A stretch of 64,000 nt of DNA from Neptunomonas marina (GTDB lineage: Bacteria; Pseudomonadota; Gammaproteobacteria; Pseudomonadales; Balneatricaceae). The stretch lies in assembly GCF_004005935.1 (NCBI RefSeq), contig NZ_SACQ01000002.1, positions 372,001 through 436,000 on the forward strand. Reading direction: 5' to 3'. The notes under the pieces are model-generated. The model saw only the letters and a list, made by a program, of their open reading frames with translations. It was not told the DNA's origin and made no database searches. Of this stretch, positions 37,928 through 47,109 are shown one piece after another; position 1 is the first letter of the stretch; each line of letters starts with the position of its first letter. Made by a program: the position numbers and the translations under genes.

Positions 37928-40900
37928 TGTGGTCACGCCTACTGACCAACCATGTGTTGGCGAACTTGACCTTTGTATTGGTGCTTGCCATTGGCATCAT
38001 CGCGTATCAAATGCTGCCGCGCCAGCAAGACCCGACGATTAACTTTAACTGGATCAGTATCGTTACGGCGCTACCGGGTGCTAGCGCCAGCGATGTCGAA
38101 CGCCGCGTAACTGATCCACTAGAGCAGGCGGTTCAGGGGATTTCCGACATTCGCTTCGTCTCATCCAACAGCCGCGAAGGCATCTCAAGCCTGCTTATCC
38201 GCTTTAACGATATTGACGAGCGCACCTTCGACAAACACTTGAGTGCAATCCGCCGCGAGATACAAAACGCCGAAGATGAACTCCCCGAACAAGCCAGCGA
38301 TCCATTTATCTTAGAGATCACCTCAGCCAACGCCTTCCCAAGCGTCATGGTGGCCGTAACAGGCCCGGCTCGGGATGAGAATTTGCGCCGCCAAGCGGTG
38401 AATATCGAAAACGATCTTGAGCGCATCAAAGGGGTCGATCGCGTCGATGCCATCGCATTAGATGACCCAGAAATTCACATCAACTTGGATCTGCCGCAGC
38501 TAGAACGCCTCGGCATCAATCCAGCACAGGTGTCGGATGCCGTAGCGCAATGGTTTAAGGATATCTCTGCCGGTAGCGTCAATGTTGGCGACCAAAGCTG
38601 GCTCGTGCGTCTGGTTGGCCGCAGTGAACAGCCCGATACCATCAAAGCTTTGCCACTCACCACCCAAGTAGGTGAGATTCGACTTGAGCGTATTGCCGAT
38701 GTCGTGCGCGCCAGAGAGCAAGCGGCGCAACTCGCCACAGTGAATGGCCAACCCGCCGTGCTGATGGCAGTGATGAAGAAAGACAGCGCAAATACGCTTT
38801 CCCTTGTGGAGCGGGTTGAAACCTACGTAACAGGCCGCAATGCGCTCACTGCAGAGACGGGTGTGCAGCTCTCCTTGGTGGACGATCAAACCGTGCCGAC
38901 CCGAGAAGCGATCAATCTTATGCAGAACAATGCCGCCATCGGGCTACTGTTGGTGTTGCTGGTCGCGTGGCTGTTCTTAGGTTTTCGCATCGCCCTACTC
39001 ACAGCCATCGGGATCCCCTTTATTTTGGCAGGCACGTTCTGGGTACTCTGGATGATGGGTGAAACCCTCAATGTTGTGGTGCTATTGGGCGTCGTCATTG
39101 TGCTAGGGATGCTGGTAGATGATGCTGTCGTGGTTGTTGAGGCGATCTACTATCGCTTGCAACATGGCGAAGCACCGCTAGCCGCAGCAGTGAACGCCCT
39201 ACATGAAGTTGCTCAGCCCGTTTTGAGCGCGGTCTTAACAACGATGGCGGCCTTTCTACCGCTGATGTTATTACCGGGTATTCTTGGCGACTTTATGCGC
39301 GTCATTCCCATGGTTGTCACACTGGCGTTGGCGATCTCGCTGCTCGAAGCCTTCTGGATGCTGCCGGCCCACGTTGTCGTCGCCAAGGTCAATGTCACCC
39401 AACCCAAACGCTCCCAACAGCTGCGTGAGCGGATGACAGCAAAAATTCAACGTACCTACCTACGTCTGCTGCTGCGCAGCTTGCGCCGCCCTGTGCTCAC
39501 GCTCATGGGAATAGGGGTGTTAGTCATAAGCACCGGAGGGTTGATCGCCTCGGGGCAGATCAAGATGGACTTCTTTGCCTCAGACCCGCTGCGTCTATTT
39601 TATGTCAACGTGGAGATGCCACCCGACTATCCGCTGGAAAAAACCCAAGCCAAAGTGATCGAAGTGGAGGCGATTGTTAAGCGCCACCTAGCACCCGATG
39701 AAGCTCGTGCAGTGGCCACTTATGCCGGCCAGATGTTCACCGAGACAGAGCCCTTCTTCGGCAACCAATACGGTCAAATTTTAGTCGGCTTAAACCCGAA
39801 AACGCCCGAAAACCGTGATGTGGATGCCGTGATGGATAGTATGCGGGATGCGGTACAGCAGGTGGCTGGGCCTCTGCGCATCTCATTTTTGCGTATGGCA
39901 GGCGGGCCACCCGTTTCTAAGCCGATTAGCGTCAAGGTGCGCGGCGACAACTATGCTGAGATTCGACGCGCCGCAAACGACCTCCAAGCCATCCTCGCCA
40001 CACAGCCCGATATACGGGATATCGGCGATGATGCCGGTGCCGGTCGTATGACGTTAACGGTCAAACCCGATTACAGCGCTATCACCACCGCAGGTTTACA
40101 GCCCAGTGATGTAATGCGCACTGTGCAGCTGTTGGTGGATGGCGAAGTGGTTGCGGATATGCAATCGCAGGGCAAAAAGCTCGAGATTCGTGTGCGCGCT
40201 AACGCTCGGGATTATGCCAATATCGATGATCTATTGAAGTTCCGTATTCCTGATAACCAAGGTGCTTTGATCCCACTATCAGCGCTAGTCGATGCCAACT
40301 ACGCGAAGAGTTTAGGAAATATTCGCCACTATAACTTCCGCCGCGCTATCACCGTGGAGGCGGATCTCGTCGAGGGCGGTATGGATACCGTACAAGCAAA
40401 CGCGTGGCTAGTGGCACAGTGGGAAGAAAAGCTGCAAGCCAGTTACCCTAACATTAACCTCGATTTCTCTGGCGAGCTGGATGATATCCAAGAAAGCATG
40501 GACTCGATTGCCGTGCTGTTTCTATTTGGATTGGGCTTGATGTATCTGATTTTGGGCACGCAATTTTCCAGCTACTGGCAGCCCTTTATGATCATTGCAA
40601 CGGTGCCGATGGCCTTTACCGGCGTCGTACTGGGTTTGTGGCTCACAGGTAATCCTTTGAGCCTTTACACACTTTACGGAGTTGTGGCGCTTGCGGGTAT
40701 CGCCGTCAATGCTGCTATCGTGCTGATCTCTGCCGCCAATCAGCGTTTAGCGGCTGGTATGAGTGTCTTACATGCAACGCTTTATGCTGCTCGGCGCCGT
40801 GTTATCCCTATTTTGATCACCTCGTTAACCACGATTGCTGGCCTTTTCTCCCTCGCGACGGGGTTGGGCGGTAAGTCGTTGATCTGGGGGCCGGTTGCCA

Positions 40901-41013
40901 CCTCTATCGTTTGTGGATTGGCGTTTTCTACACTGCTGACGCTCTTTGTTGTTCCGCTGCTCTATCGACTGTTTATGAGCCGAAAACATAAGAAAAGCGT
41001 ACCAATGGTATAG
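37927..41013 (+). CDS. RND-family multidrug efflux pump, AcrB/HAE type
   Basis: 1028 residues, full-length inner-membrane RND transporter with 12 helices and two large periplasmic loops. Landmarks are the first helix (NHVLANLTFVLVLAIGIIAY), the porter domain (PGASASDVERRVTDPLEQAV), the membrane core LLGVVIVLGMLVDDAVVVVE around 390-410 with the proton-relay aspartates, and helix 10 (LYGVVALAGIAVNAAIVLIS). It exports drugs or metabolites with proton uptake. Translationally coupled to the adaptor upstream. The substrate cannot be predicted. Confidence 0.95.
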   Translation: MWSRLLTNHVLANLTFVLVLAIGIIAYQMLPRQQDPTINFNWISIVTALPGASASDVERRVTDPLEQAVQGISDIRFVSSNSREGISSLLIRFNDIDERTFDKHLSAIRREIQNAEDELPEQASDPFILEITSANAFPSVMVAVTGPARDENLRRQAVNIENDLERIKGVDRVDAIALDDPEIHINLDLPQLERLGINPAQVSDAVAQWFKDISAGSVNVGDQSWLVRLVGRSEQPDTIKALPLTTQVGEIRLERIADVVRAREQAAQLATVNGQPAVLMAVMKKDSANTLSLVERVETYVTGRNALTAETGVQLSLVDDQTVPTREAINLMQNNAAIGLLLVLLVAWLFLGFRIALLTAIGIPFILAGTFWVLWMMGETLNVVVLLGVVIVLGMLVDDAVVVVEAIYYRLQHGEAPLAAAVNALHEVAQPVLSAVLTTMAAFLPLMLLPGILGDFMRVIPMVVTLALAISLLEAFWMLPAHVVVAKVNVTQPKRSQQLRERMTAKIQRTYLRLLLRSLRRPVLTLMGIGVLVISTGGLIASGQIKMDFFASDPLRLFYVNVEMPPDYPLEKTQAKVIEVEAIVKRHLAPDEARAVATYAGQMFTETEPFFGNQYGQILVGLNPKTPENRDVDAVMDSMRDAVQQVAGPLRISFLRMAGGPPVSKPISVKVRGDNYAEIRRAANDLQAILATQPDIRDIGDDAGAGRMTLTVKPDYSAITTAGLQPSDVMRTVQLLVDGEVVADMQSQGKKLEIRVRANARDYANIDDLLKFRIPDNQGALIPLSALVDANYAKSLGNIRHYNFRRAITVEADLVEGGMDTVQANAWLVAQWEEKLQASYPNINLDFSGELDDIQESMDSIAVLFLFGLGLMYLILGTQFSSYWQPFMIIATVPMAFTGVVLGLWLTGNPLSLYTLYGVVALAGIAVNAAIVLISAANQRLAAGMSVLHATLYAARRRVIPILITSLTTIAGLFSLATGLGGKSLIWGPVATSIVCGLAFSTLLTLFVVPLLYRLFMSRKHKKSVPMV

Positions 41014-41099
41014 CCGTGCGGAGCAAATGCGCTCTCGCGCTGTCTGCTGAAGGGAGCTTGCGCTTTTAAGTACTTATTGTGTCGTAGAGGAGAGTATCG

Positions 41100-42047
41100 A
41101 TGCGCGTGATTGACGCACCACACATCAACGCAACACTGACGTTTGACACCCTGATTCCAGCCTTGCGTCATGCCTTTGAGAGTGAATTCGGGATGCCCCA
41201 GCGCAGCCTCTTCCATCTACCAAACGGCACCGATCAAGCAGACTCCTTTGCCCTGTTACCTGCTTGGAATGACGCCGTCATCGGCGTCAAAGCGTTCACC
41301 CACTTTCCAAATAACGCAGCGTTTGGACACGACATTTTAGCCTCTAAAGTGCTGCTGTTTTCACGCGATACTGGCGCGCCATTAGCGGTGGTCGATGGTA
41401 CCGAGCTGACTTTGTGGCGCACAGCAGCCACCTCCGCGCTAGCTGCGGACTACCTTGCCCGCGCTCACTGCCGCAGCCTGTTGCTGTTTGGCACGGGGCG
41501 CCTCGCCCCCTTTATGGCGCGCGCGCACGCGGCGGTGCGCCCTAGTATCGAAGTTATCTATGTCGCGGGCCGTAGTGAAGATAAAACCGCCAAAACCGTT
41601 GCTGATATAAAGGCGCACCTGCCCCATTGCGATGTCATCAGCATCGAGAATCCAGCACAGATAGTGCCGGAAGTTGATCTTATCAGCTGCGCCACAGGCT
41701 CGCCGACACCCCTGTTTAGCTATGCGGATATCCGCGCAGGTGTACATATCGATCTGGTGGGCAACCATCATCGTGATCGCCGCGAGTGCGACTCAGCCAC
41801 GGTTGCTACGGCACAGGTTTTTGTTGATAGCCGCCTGAACGTACTAAATGAAGCCGGAGAGCTGTTAATTCCGCTGCAGGAGGGAGAGATTACCGAAGCC
41901 CATGTACTGGGCGAGCTAGCCGATCTGTGCCGCGGTAAAATCGAGGGCCGCACCGAGCACAACGATATCACGCTGTTTAAATCGGTCGGTAGCGCACTCT
42001 CCGATCTTGCTGCAGCGCATCTGGTGTACCAAGCATCAACCGCTTGA
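41100..42047 (+). CDS. Ornithine cyclodeaminase / mu-crystallin family protein
   Basis: 315 residues. The OCD/mu-crystallin fold is seen in GVKAFTHFPNNAAFG (near 62), GTELTLWRTAATSALAADYL (near 100-120), the dinucleotide-binding LLLFGTGRLAPFMARAH (near 127), and DLISCATGSPTPLF. Members include ornithine cyclodeaminases, pyrroline-2-carboxylate reductases and related imine reductases using NAD(P)H; which reaction applies here is open. GAGGAGAG lies upstream of the ATG. Its end overlaps the convergent EAL gene by 12 bases. Confidence 0.88.
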   Translation: MRVIDAPHINATLTFDTLIPALRHAFESEFGMPQRSLFHLPNGTDQADSFALLPAWNDAVIGVKAFTHFPNNAAFGHDILASKVLLFSRDTGAPLAVVDGTELTLWRTAATSALAADYLARAHCRSLLLFGTGRLAPFMARAHAAVRPSIEVIYVAGRSEDKTAKTVADIKAHLPHCDVISIENPAQIVPEVDLISCATGSPTPLFSYADIRAGVHIDLVGNHHRDRRECDSATVATAQVFVDSRLNVLNEAGELLIPLQEGEITEAHVLGELADLCRGKIEGRTEHNDITLFKSVGSALSDLAAAHLVYQASTA

Positions 42048-43706
42048 TGTGTCAGCGCGAAGATGGGTATTGAGCAGCGCCTCCGCGGTCATGGGGTAAC
42101 CGTGATGCCAGCCTTGCTGAAGATCAACACCCATGGTGCGGAGCTGTTGATCCTGCTCTGCCGTCTCCACTCCTTCGGCGACGGTGGTCAGGTTAAGCTG
42201 ACGCGCTAAGGTGAGAATCGTTTTGAGAACATCAGCATTGACGGCATCCGTTCCCATCGCGGCGATAAAGCTCTTATCCGCTTTTAAGATATCCACAGGA
42301 AGCTCACGCAAGTAGCTTAAGCCGCAATAACCGGTGCCGAAGTCGTCGATGGCAATCCGCACGCCAGCCGCTTTCAACTGCTGTAGGGACTGACGAATCA
42401 GATCCGATGAGAGCGCCAACATATGACCTTCGGTAATCTCCAGCACCAGCCCCGGTATCTTCTGCTTATATGCAATGAAGCGCTCGATGGAGCGGCGATC
42501 GATCAAGTGCTGCGCGCTGATATTAACGTGCACCCAAAGCTCAGGCAGCTCGGCTAACACGGGTGCCAACTCCTCTGCACATTGCTCTAGCTGCAAGGCC
42601 GTCATCTGTTTAACAAGCCCGGTACTTTCGGCCTCCGGTATAAAGGTGACCGGACTTTTTAGGCCCTCACTTGGATGGAGCCACCTCACCAACACCTCCA
42701 CACCGACTAACTGACCGGTCTCAGAGCATCGTAAAGGCTGATAAAGATTAAAGAACTCACGCTGTTGAATGGCATGTTTTAGCTGATGAGCGGGATTTAG
42801 AATATAACGCTGTAGTAGTATCGAAAGCGCTAGGAAAAACAGAAAGACACCACTACCCGCCAAGAACCACATCGGCTGTACTGTCACCAAATTGGTGTAC
42901 AACACATTCGATTCATCGCTCACAACCACACTGAGATGCGGTAATGTCAGCAACGGCGCAAAGTGGATAACCTGCTCTCGGCCGTTATCAAATATACCCT
43001 CGAATGTTTGGATCCCATCGACGGGAAACAGCTTCTCTTTGGAGTTGAGCGGTAAGGTGTAATCGCCATTTAGCACGATGGGCACACCGGTATCACTATC
43101 AATTAGCGCGATAAACCCAAGATTACTGGTGCGGTTACGAATCTGCTCGCGTAACCAACTGACCCGCAACAGCGCGTTGATCTCGCCTTTATCGCGGATG
43201 GTGCGAGCTAATACAAACGCGGGCTGGCGCATAAACTCAACCACCAGCGGGCCGAGAAAGCGCAGGCCATACTGCTGCGGCGCTTTCGATACCTTGAGCG
43301 GCTGATCCAACTGCTCCCAACTGGTGCAATCAAGCTCCCCTGTCGGGTTAACAAAGCCTAGCTCGACCACTTGCGATAACGAAAAGAGGGTCGAGCGCAT
43401 TTGAAACAAGACCTCATCATCACAGCGGCCAGCAAAGCGCTCCAAACCAATCAGTTGCTGATTAATCTCACTAAAGTTTTGGTCGATCCATTGGGCGGTG
43501 ACTTCAGCGCGTGATTGCAAGCTGTGCAAACGCTCAGCTTTGCTCTCTTTGATTTGATCAAAAAGAAAAGCTGCGCCGATGATAAAAGTCATCGTCAGAC
43601 TGAAGATAGCTGGTACCACATACTCTTTGAGCCGGCCCAGCTCGCGAAGCCCGCTAGGGCGTGGCAAAGGCTGATTGGTCAAGCGAACTCCTTCTCGATT
43701 GGACAT
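42036..43706 (-). CDS. CSS-motif EAL-domain cyclic-di-GMP phosphodiesterase
   Basis: 556 residues: one membrane helix (about 32-50), a periplasmic CSS-motif domain with its two cysteines (GRCDDEVLF near 93; DCTSWEQ near 126), a second helix (about 277-295), then an EAL domain. In the signature the alanine is replaced (VEVLVRWLHP), but the other catalytic residues remain (VLEITEGH, IDDFGTGYCGLSYL, TVAEGVET), so activity is likely. In PdeC-type relatives disulfide status in the periplasm controls hydrolysis of c-di-GMP. It is a lone gene, convergent with the OCD-family gene. Confidence 0.92.
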   Translation of the reverse strand: MSNREGVRLTNQPLPRPSGLRELGRLKEYVVPAIFSLTMTFIIGAAFLFDQIKESKAERLHSLQSRAEVTAQWIDQNFSEINQQLIGLERFAGRCDDEVLFQMRSTLFSLSQVVELGFVNPTGELDCTSWEQLDQPLKVSKAPQQYGLRFLGPLVVEFMRQPAFVLARTIRDKGEINALLRVSWLREQIRNRTSNLGFIALIDSDTGVPIVLNGDYTLPLNSKEKLFPVDGIQTFEGIFDNGREQVIHFAPLLTLPHLSVVVSDESNVLYTNLVTVQPMWFLAGSGVFLFFLALSILLQRYILNPAHQLKHAIQQREFFNLYQPLRCSETGQLVGVEVLVRWLHPSEGLKSPVTFIPEAESTGLVKQMTALQLEQCAEELAPVLAELPELWVHVNISAQHLIDRRSIERFIAYKQKIPGLVLEITEGHMLALSSDLIRQSLQQLKAAGVRIAIDDFGTGYCGLSYLRELPVDILKADKSFIAAMGTDAVNADVLKTILTLARQLNLTTVAEGVETAEQDQQLRTMGVDLQQGWHHGYPMTAEALLNTHLRADTSSG

Positions 43707-43778
43707 CCAGCCAATAACTGGCAGTTGCGCAATGTGTCAATAAGCCAACACTATAACGGGACTAAACGGAATTCAATG

Positions 43779-44378
43779 CTAAGCCGCCACTTCTGCCTCG
43801 CTATGCCCTGCCTGATATGCTTGGTCATTGAGCGCAAGTAAACGCTCACCTTTCGATTGGAAGCGCCCCAACAACGCCTGCTTTAAGCTAGCTTCATTCA
43901 AACGCAAATGGGGTGCAATCGCGCCGAGCATGATGGAGTTCACCAAACGACGGTCACCCAACTCGATCGCCATTTGTCCAGCATCAAAGCTGATCACATT
44001 CACAGGCGAGTCACGCAACTGCTGTTCCGGCGCCTCGGGATAGTCGAATAGTCCAATCGATACGACCGGTGGGCTTTGCGGATAGCTGTTTACCATGACC
44101 GTCGCCCCCGGACGCATATGGCTCACCCAACGCAGCGCTTCTGCTGGCTCAAAGGCCAACATAATGTCGGCTTCTCCGGGAGTGATGGCAGGTGACAGCA
44201 CCTGTTTGCCAATCCGCACATGGGATGTCACCACACCGCCACGTTGCGCCATGCCAGCAACCTCAGTTTTTTTGACATCTAAACCCTCTGCGATGGCCGC
44301 ATGAGCAATGATATCTGCGGCGGTCATGACCCCCTGCCCGCCTATCCCAACTACAAGAATATTGAAAACACCAGACAT
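43779..44378 (-). CDS. iorB: Indolepyruvate oxidoreductase beta subunit IorB
   Basis: About 199 residues from ATG 44378 (MSGVFNILVVGIGGQGVMTA), one base after the iorA stop; a longer frame would overlap iorA. The gamma-type pyruvate-ferredoxin oxidoreductase fold is clear: VVGIGGQGVMTAADIIAHAA, KKTEVAGMAQRGGVVTSHVR. With IorA it oxidatively decarboxylates arylpyruvates such as indolepyruvate to the aryl-acetyl-CoA, in aromatic amino-acid catabolism. Confidence 0.95.
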   Translation of the reverse strand: MSGVFNILVVGIGGQGVMTAADIIAHAAIAEGLDVKKTEVAGMAQRGGVVTSHVRIGKQVLSPAITPGEADIMLAFEPAEALRWVSHMRPGATVMVNSYPQSPPVVSIGLFDYPEAPEQQLRDSPVNVISFDAGQMAIELGDRRLVNSIMLGAIAPHLRLNEASLKQALLGRFQSKGERLLALNDQAYQAGHSEAEVAA

Positions 44379-44379
44379 C

Positions 44380-46239
44380 TCACACCTCCACTGCGTTGAT
44401 TCGATTAACATTTTCAAGTGGAACGATGGCATCTGGCGCACAGGTTTCTAAGCACAGGTTACATCCCGTACAGGCGGCACTGTCGATCTTCACGAACGCA
44501 AGCGTCTTTTCGCGCCCGTTCGGTTTGATCACCTGTTCACGGTGGGTAACATGAATGGCGGGGCACCCCACATCGAGGCAGTTCCCGCAGCCGGTACAAT
44601 CATCCGCGTTGACCGCAAGCGGCGGCTGTTTCGCGTAACGCTCAGTGAGCACACAGGGCTGATTGGTGATGATGACCGATGGCGCTTCAACTTTCACCTC
44701 CTCACGTAACGCCTTAAATAAGGTCGGCAGCTCATAAGGGTTAACTTCACGGATACGCTCCGAACGAACACCTAACGCTTCGCACAACTTGCGGAAGTCG
44801 ACTCGAATCGTTTCATCGCCCTGCAAGTTCAAACCAGAGGAGGGTGCGTTTTGCCCTCCGGTCATACCAACAGCTCGGTTATCGAGCAGCAATACGGTCA
44901 CGTTGCCACGGTTATAGGTGATATCGAGCAAGCCTTGCATCCCCATGTGCAAGAAGGTGGAATCGCCTATAACCGCCAGGACACGCTTCTTCTCGTCGGC
45001 TGCAGTACGCCCCTTATCCAACCCTTGAGCAACACTGAGTGAAGCCCCCATACTGATACAGGTATCCAGTGCGTTCCATGGGTGTCCTGCGCCAAGCGTG
45101 TAACAACCGATATCCCCCGAGATAATCGTGTTCTTCACATGAGATAGGCAGTAATAGATACCCAAGTGCGGGCACGCCACACACATCGTAGGCGGGCGCG
45201 GAAAAACTGACGACTGCAGATTCGGACTGCTATAGGTTTCGCCGAGCAGCGGCTTCACCGCAGGTAACAACACGCTTGGCGTGAGCTCGCCGATGCGCGG
45301 CAAATGCTCTTTACCGATAACCTCACCCCCCGCTGCCCGTAGCTCTGTTTCAAGCAGCGGCTCCACCTCTTCAACCACCACTAACTGCGCTACGCTGTTA
45401 GCAAACTCCGCGATTTTGTCGAGCGGCGCAGGATGACTTAAGCCCAGCTTTAACACTGGAGCCTCTGGAAACGCCTCTTTCACATGGCAATATGCCGCAC
45501 CAGAGGTAACAAAACCGACGCGCTTATCAGATCCTTGCTGCACTGCGTTGAGGGTGGTTCGTTCCGCCAGAGCACGCAGCTTTGCGTCACGCTCTAACAT
45601 TAACGGCAAGCGCTGCTTAGCATTGCCCGGCACCATCACGTACCGCGATACATCTTTCTCAAAAGCCCCCTGTTGCGCGGCAAGCTCAGCGGGATAACAG
45701 CGCACCAACCCTTTGACATGGCAAATTCGCGTCGTTAAGCGGACGATAAACGGAACTTGGTACTCCTCAGAAAGCGCAAAGCCTTCCCGGACCATCTGAT
45801 ACGCCTCTTGAGCATCACTCGGCTCAAGTACCGGCAGGTGGGCAAAGCGTCCCCAATAGCGTGAATCCTGCTCGTTTTGAGATGAAGATAGGCCCACATC
45901 ATCTGCCACCACTATCACGAGACCACCAACCGCACCGATCAGTGTTTGCGTCATCAACGCATCAGAAGCGACATTCATGCCCACATGCTTCATCGCACAG
46001 AGGGCTCTACTACCAGCTAACGAGGCACCAATCGCGACCTCCAGCGAGACTTTCTCGTTAATAGACCACTCACTGTACACATCCGTATAATGGGATATGT
46101 ACTCAAGAATTTCGGTCGAAGGTGTGCCCGGATATGCCGCAGCAACTCGGCAGCCAGCATCCCGTGCTGCTAGCGCAACCGCTTCATTACCTGAGACAAA
46201 ACAGGCCTGATTAATAAGATTTTGTTCTTGAGCTGACAT
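44380..46239 (-). CDS. iorA: Indolepyruvate ferredoxin oxidoreductase alpha subunit IorA
   Basis: 619 residues. A pyruvate-ferredoxin oxidoreductase core (AAYPGTPSTEILEYI near 35; GMNVASDALMTQTLIGAVGG near 88) is followed by a thiamine diphosphate-binding region (GDIGCYTLGAGHPWNALDTC near 370; VIGDSTFLHMGMQGLLD; LLLDNRAVGMTG) and two C-terminal [4Fe-4S] motifs (CTGCGNCLDVGCPAIHV; CTGCNLCLETCAPDAIV). It forms the two-subunit IOR complex with the adjacent IorB. Used in tryptophan, phenylalanine and tyrosine breakdown. Confidence 0.96.
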   Translation of the reverse strand: MSAQEQNLINQACFVSGNEAVALAARDAGCRVAAAYPGTPSTEILEYISHYTDVYSEWSINEKVSLEVAIGASLAGSRALCAMKHVGMNVASDALMTQTLIGAVGGLVIVVADDVGLSSSQNEQDSRYWGRFAHLPVLEPSDAQEAYQMVREGFALSEEYQVPFIVRLTTRICHVKGLVRCYPAELAAQQGAFEKDVSRYVMVPGNAKQRLPLMLERDAKLRALAERTTLNAVQQGSDKRVGFVTSGAAYCHVKEAFPEAPVLKLGLSHPAPLDKIAEFANSVAQLVVVEEVEPLLETELRAAGGEVIGKEHLPRIGELTPSVLLPAVKPLLGETYSSPNLQSSVFPRPPTMCVACPHLGIYYCLSHVKNTIISGDIGCYTLGAGHPWNALDTCISMGASLSVAQGLDKGRTAADEKKRVLAVIGDSTFLHMGMQGLLDITYNRGNVTVLLLDNRAVGMTGGQNAPSSGLNLQGDETIRVDFRKLCEALGVRSERIREVNPYELPTLFKALREEVKVEAPSVIITNQPCVLTERYAKQPPLAVNADDCTGCGNCLDVGCPAIHVTHREQVIKPNGREKTLAFVKIDSAACTGCNLCLETCAPDAIVPLENVNRINAVEV

Positions 46240-46401
46240 CGTTCTGATCCCCTTTCGACCTAGGTGCCGCGCTTTGCAAATAAGCAGCAGTGGTTCGAGT
46301 CTACGATTTAGGGGTATCTACTTATGCAGATATAGATCAATAAAATTCGGGAACTAGGCGAAGGTCGAACATCGGGATTATTTAGCCAGCAGGCCAAGAG
46401 A

Positions 46402-47109
46402 ATGCAGAAGAAGACACCAATTCACTGGGGCTTATGGCTCTATTGCATCCTGCTAACACTGGCGATGGGCGCGGTGTTAGCTAAAAGTAATTTTATTGAG
46501 CTTATTCAGAAGAATATGGGGCTTTATAAGCCTCCCGCTGTAACGAATTTCCAGCATGAAATGGCGGGCCATTTAAGGCGCCGCGATGATAATACACCCG
46601 CCGGGGCCATTCTCTTCATTGGTGATAGCATTACCCAGGGAATGTCTGTTGCTGACCTCCCTCAACCGGCTGAAAATTTCGGTATAGGAGGCGATACCTC
46701 CGAATTCTTGGCGCAGCGCACAAAGCGAATGCACTCACTCGATGCTGCATCACACGTGTTTCTGCTAGTTGGCATCAATGACCTGATGCGACAAGTAACG
46801 GGTACCGCTCGTCATATTGAGGAAGTGATTAAACGCATCCCTCCAAGTGTCTCGATTCACCTGATTTCGGTATTACCAACGGCCGAGGGAACTGACATAA
46901 ATAACCAGGCCATCAAGCAGTTAAATAAAGACTCATTTTCAGTTTGCGCTCGTTACCAACACTGCAAGCCGCTCGATATTGCCTCACTTTTTCACACGCG
47001 AGGTAAAACCGACATTTCCCTTTATGAACCAGACGGCATTCATTTGAATGCACAAGGCTATGCAATACTTAAGCAGGCAGTAATGGAGAGGTTAAATGCT
47101 GACCAATAG
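46402..47109 (+). CDS. SGNH/GDSL-type hydrolase
   Basis: 235 residues with an N-terminal membrane helix (LWLYCILLTLAMGAVLAK). The SGNH blocks are visible: block I FIGDSITQGMSV (Ser near 76), glycine FGIGGDTSEFLAQR, the Asn in VGINDLMRQV, and the Asp/His pair DGIHLNAQGYAIL near 215. It is likely a periplasmic-side esterase or acetyl-transferase partner. It overlaps the acyltransferase gene by 14 bases, so the two probably act together on a glycan. The pair looks more AT-rich than neighbouring genes. Confidence 0.88.
   Translation: MQKKTPIHWGLWLYCILLTLAMGAVLAKSNFIELIQKNMGLYKPPAVTNFQHEMAGHLRRRDDNTPAGAILFIGDSITQGMSVADLPQPAENFGIGGDTSEFLAQRTKRMHSLDAASHVFLLVGINDLMRQVTGTARHIEEVIKRIPPSVSIHLISVLPTAEGTDINNQAIKQLNKDSFSVCARYQHCKPLDIASLFHTRGKTDISLYEPDGIHLNAQGYAILKQAVMERLNADQ

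Noticed and set aside
37927..41013. Search for a TolC-like outer-membrane gene with the RND pump
   Set aside because: None is encoded next to the pump; the channel is probably a shared TolC elsewhere, as is common.
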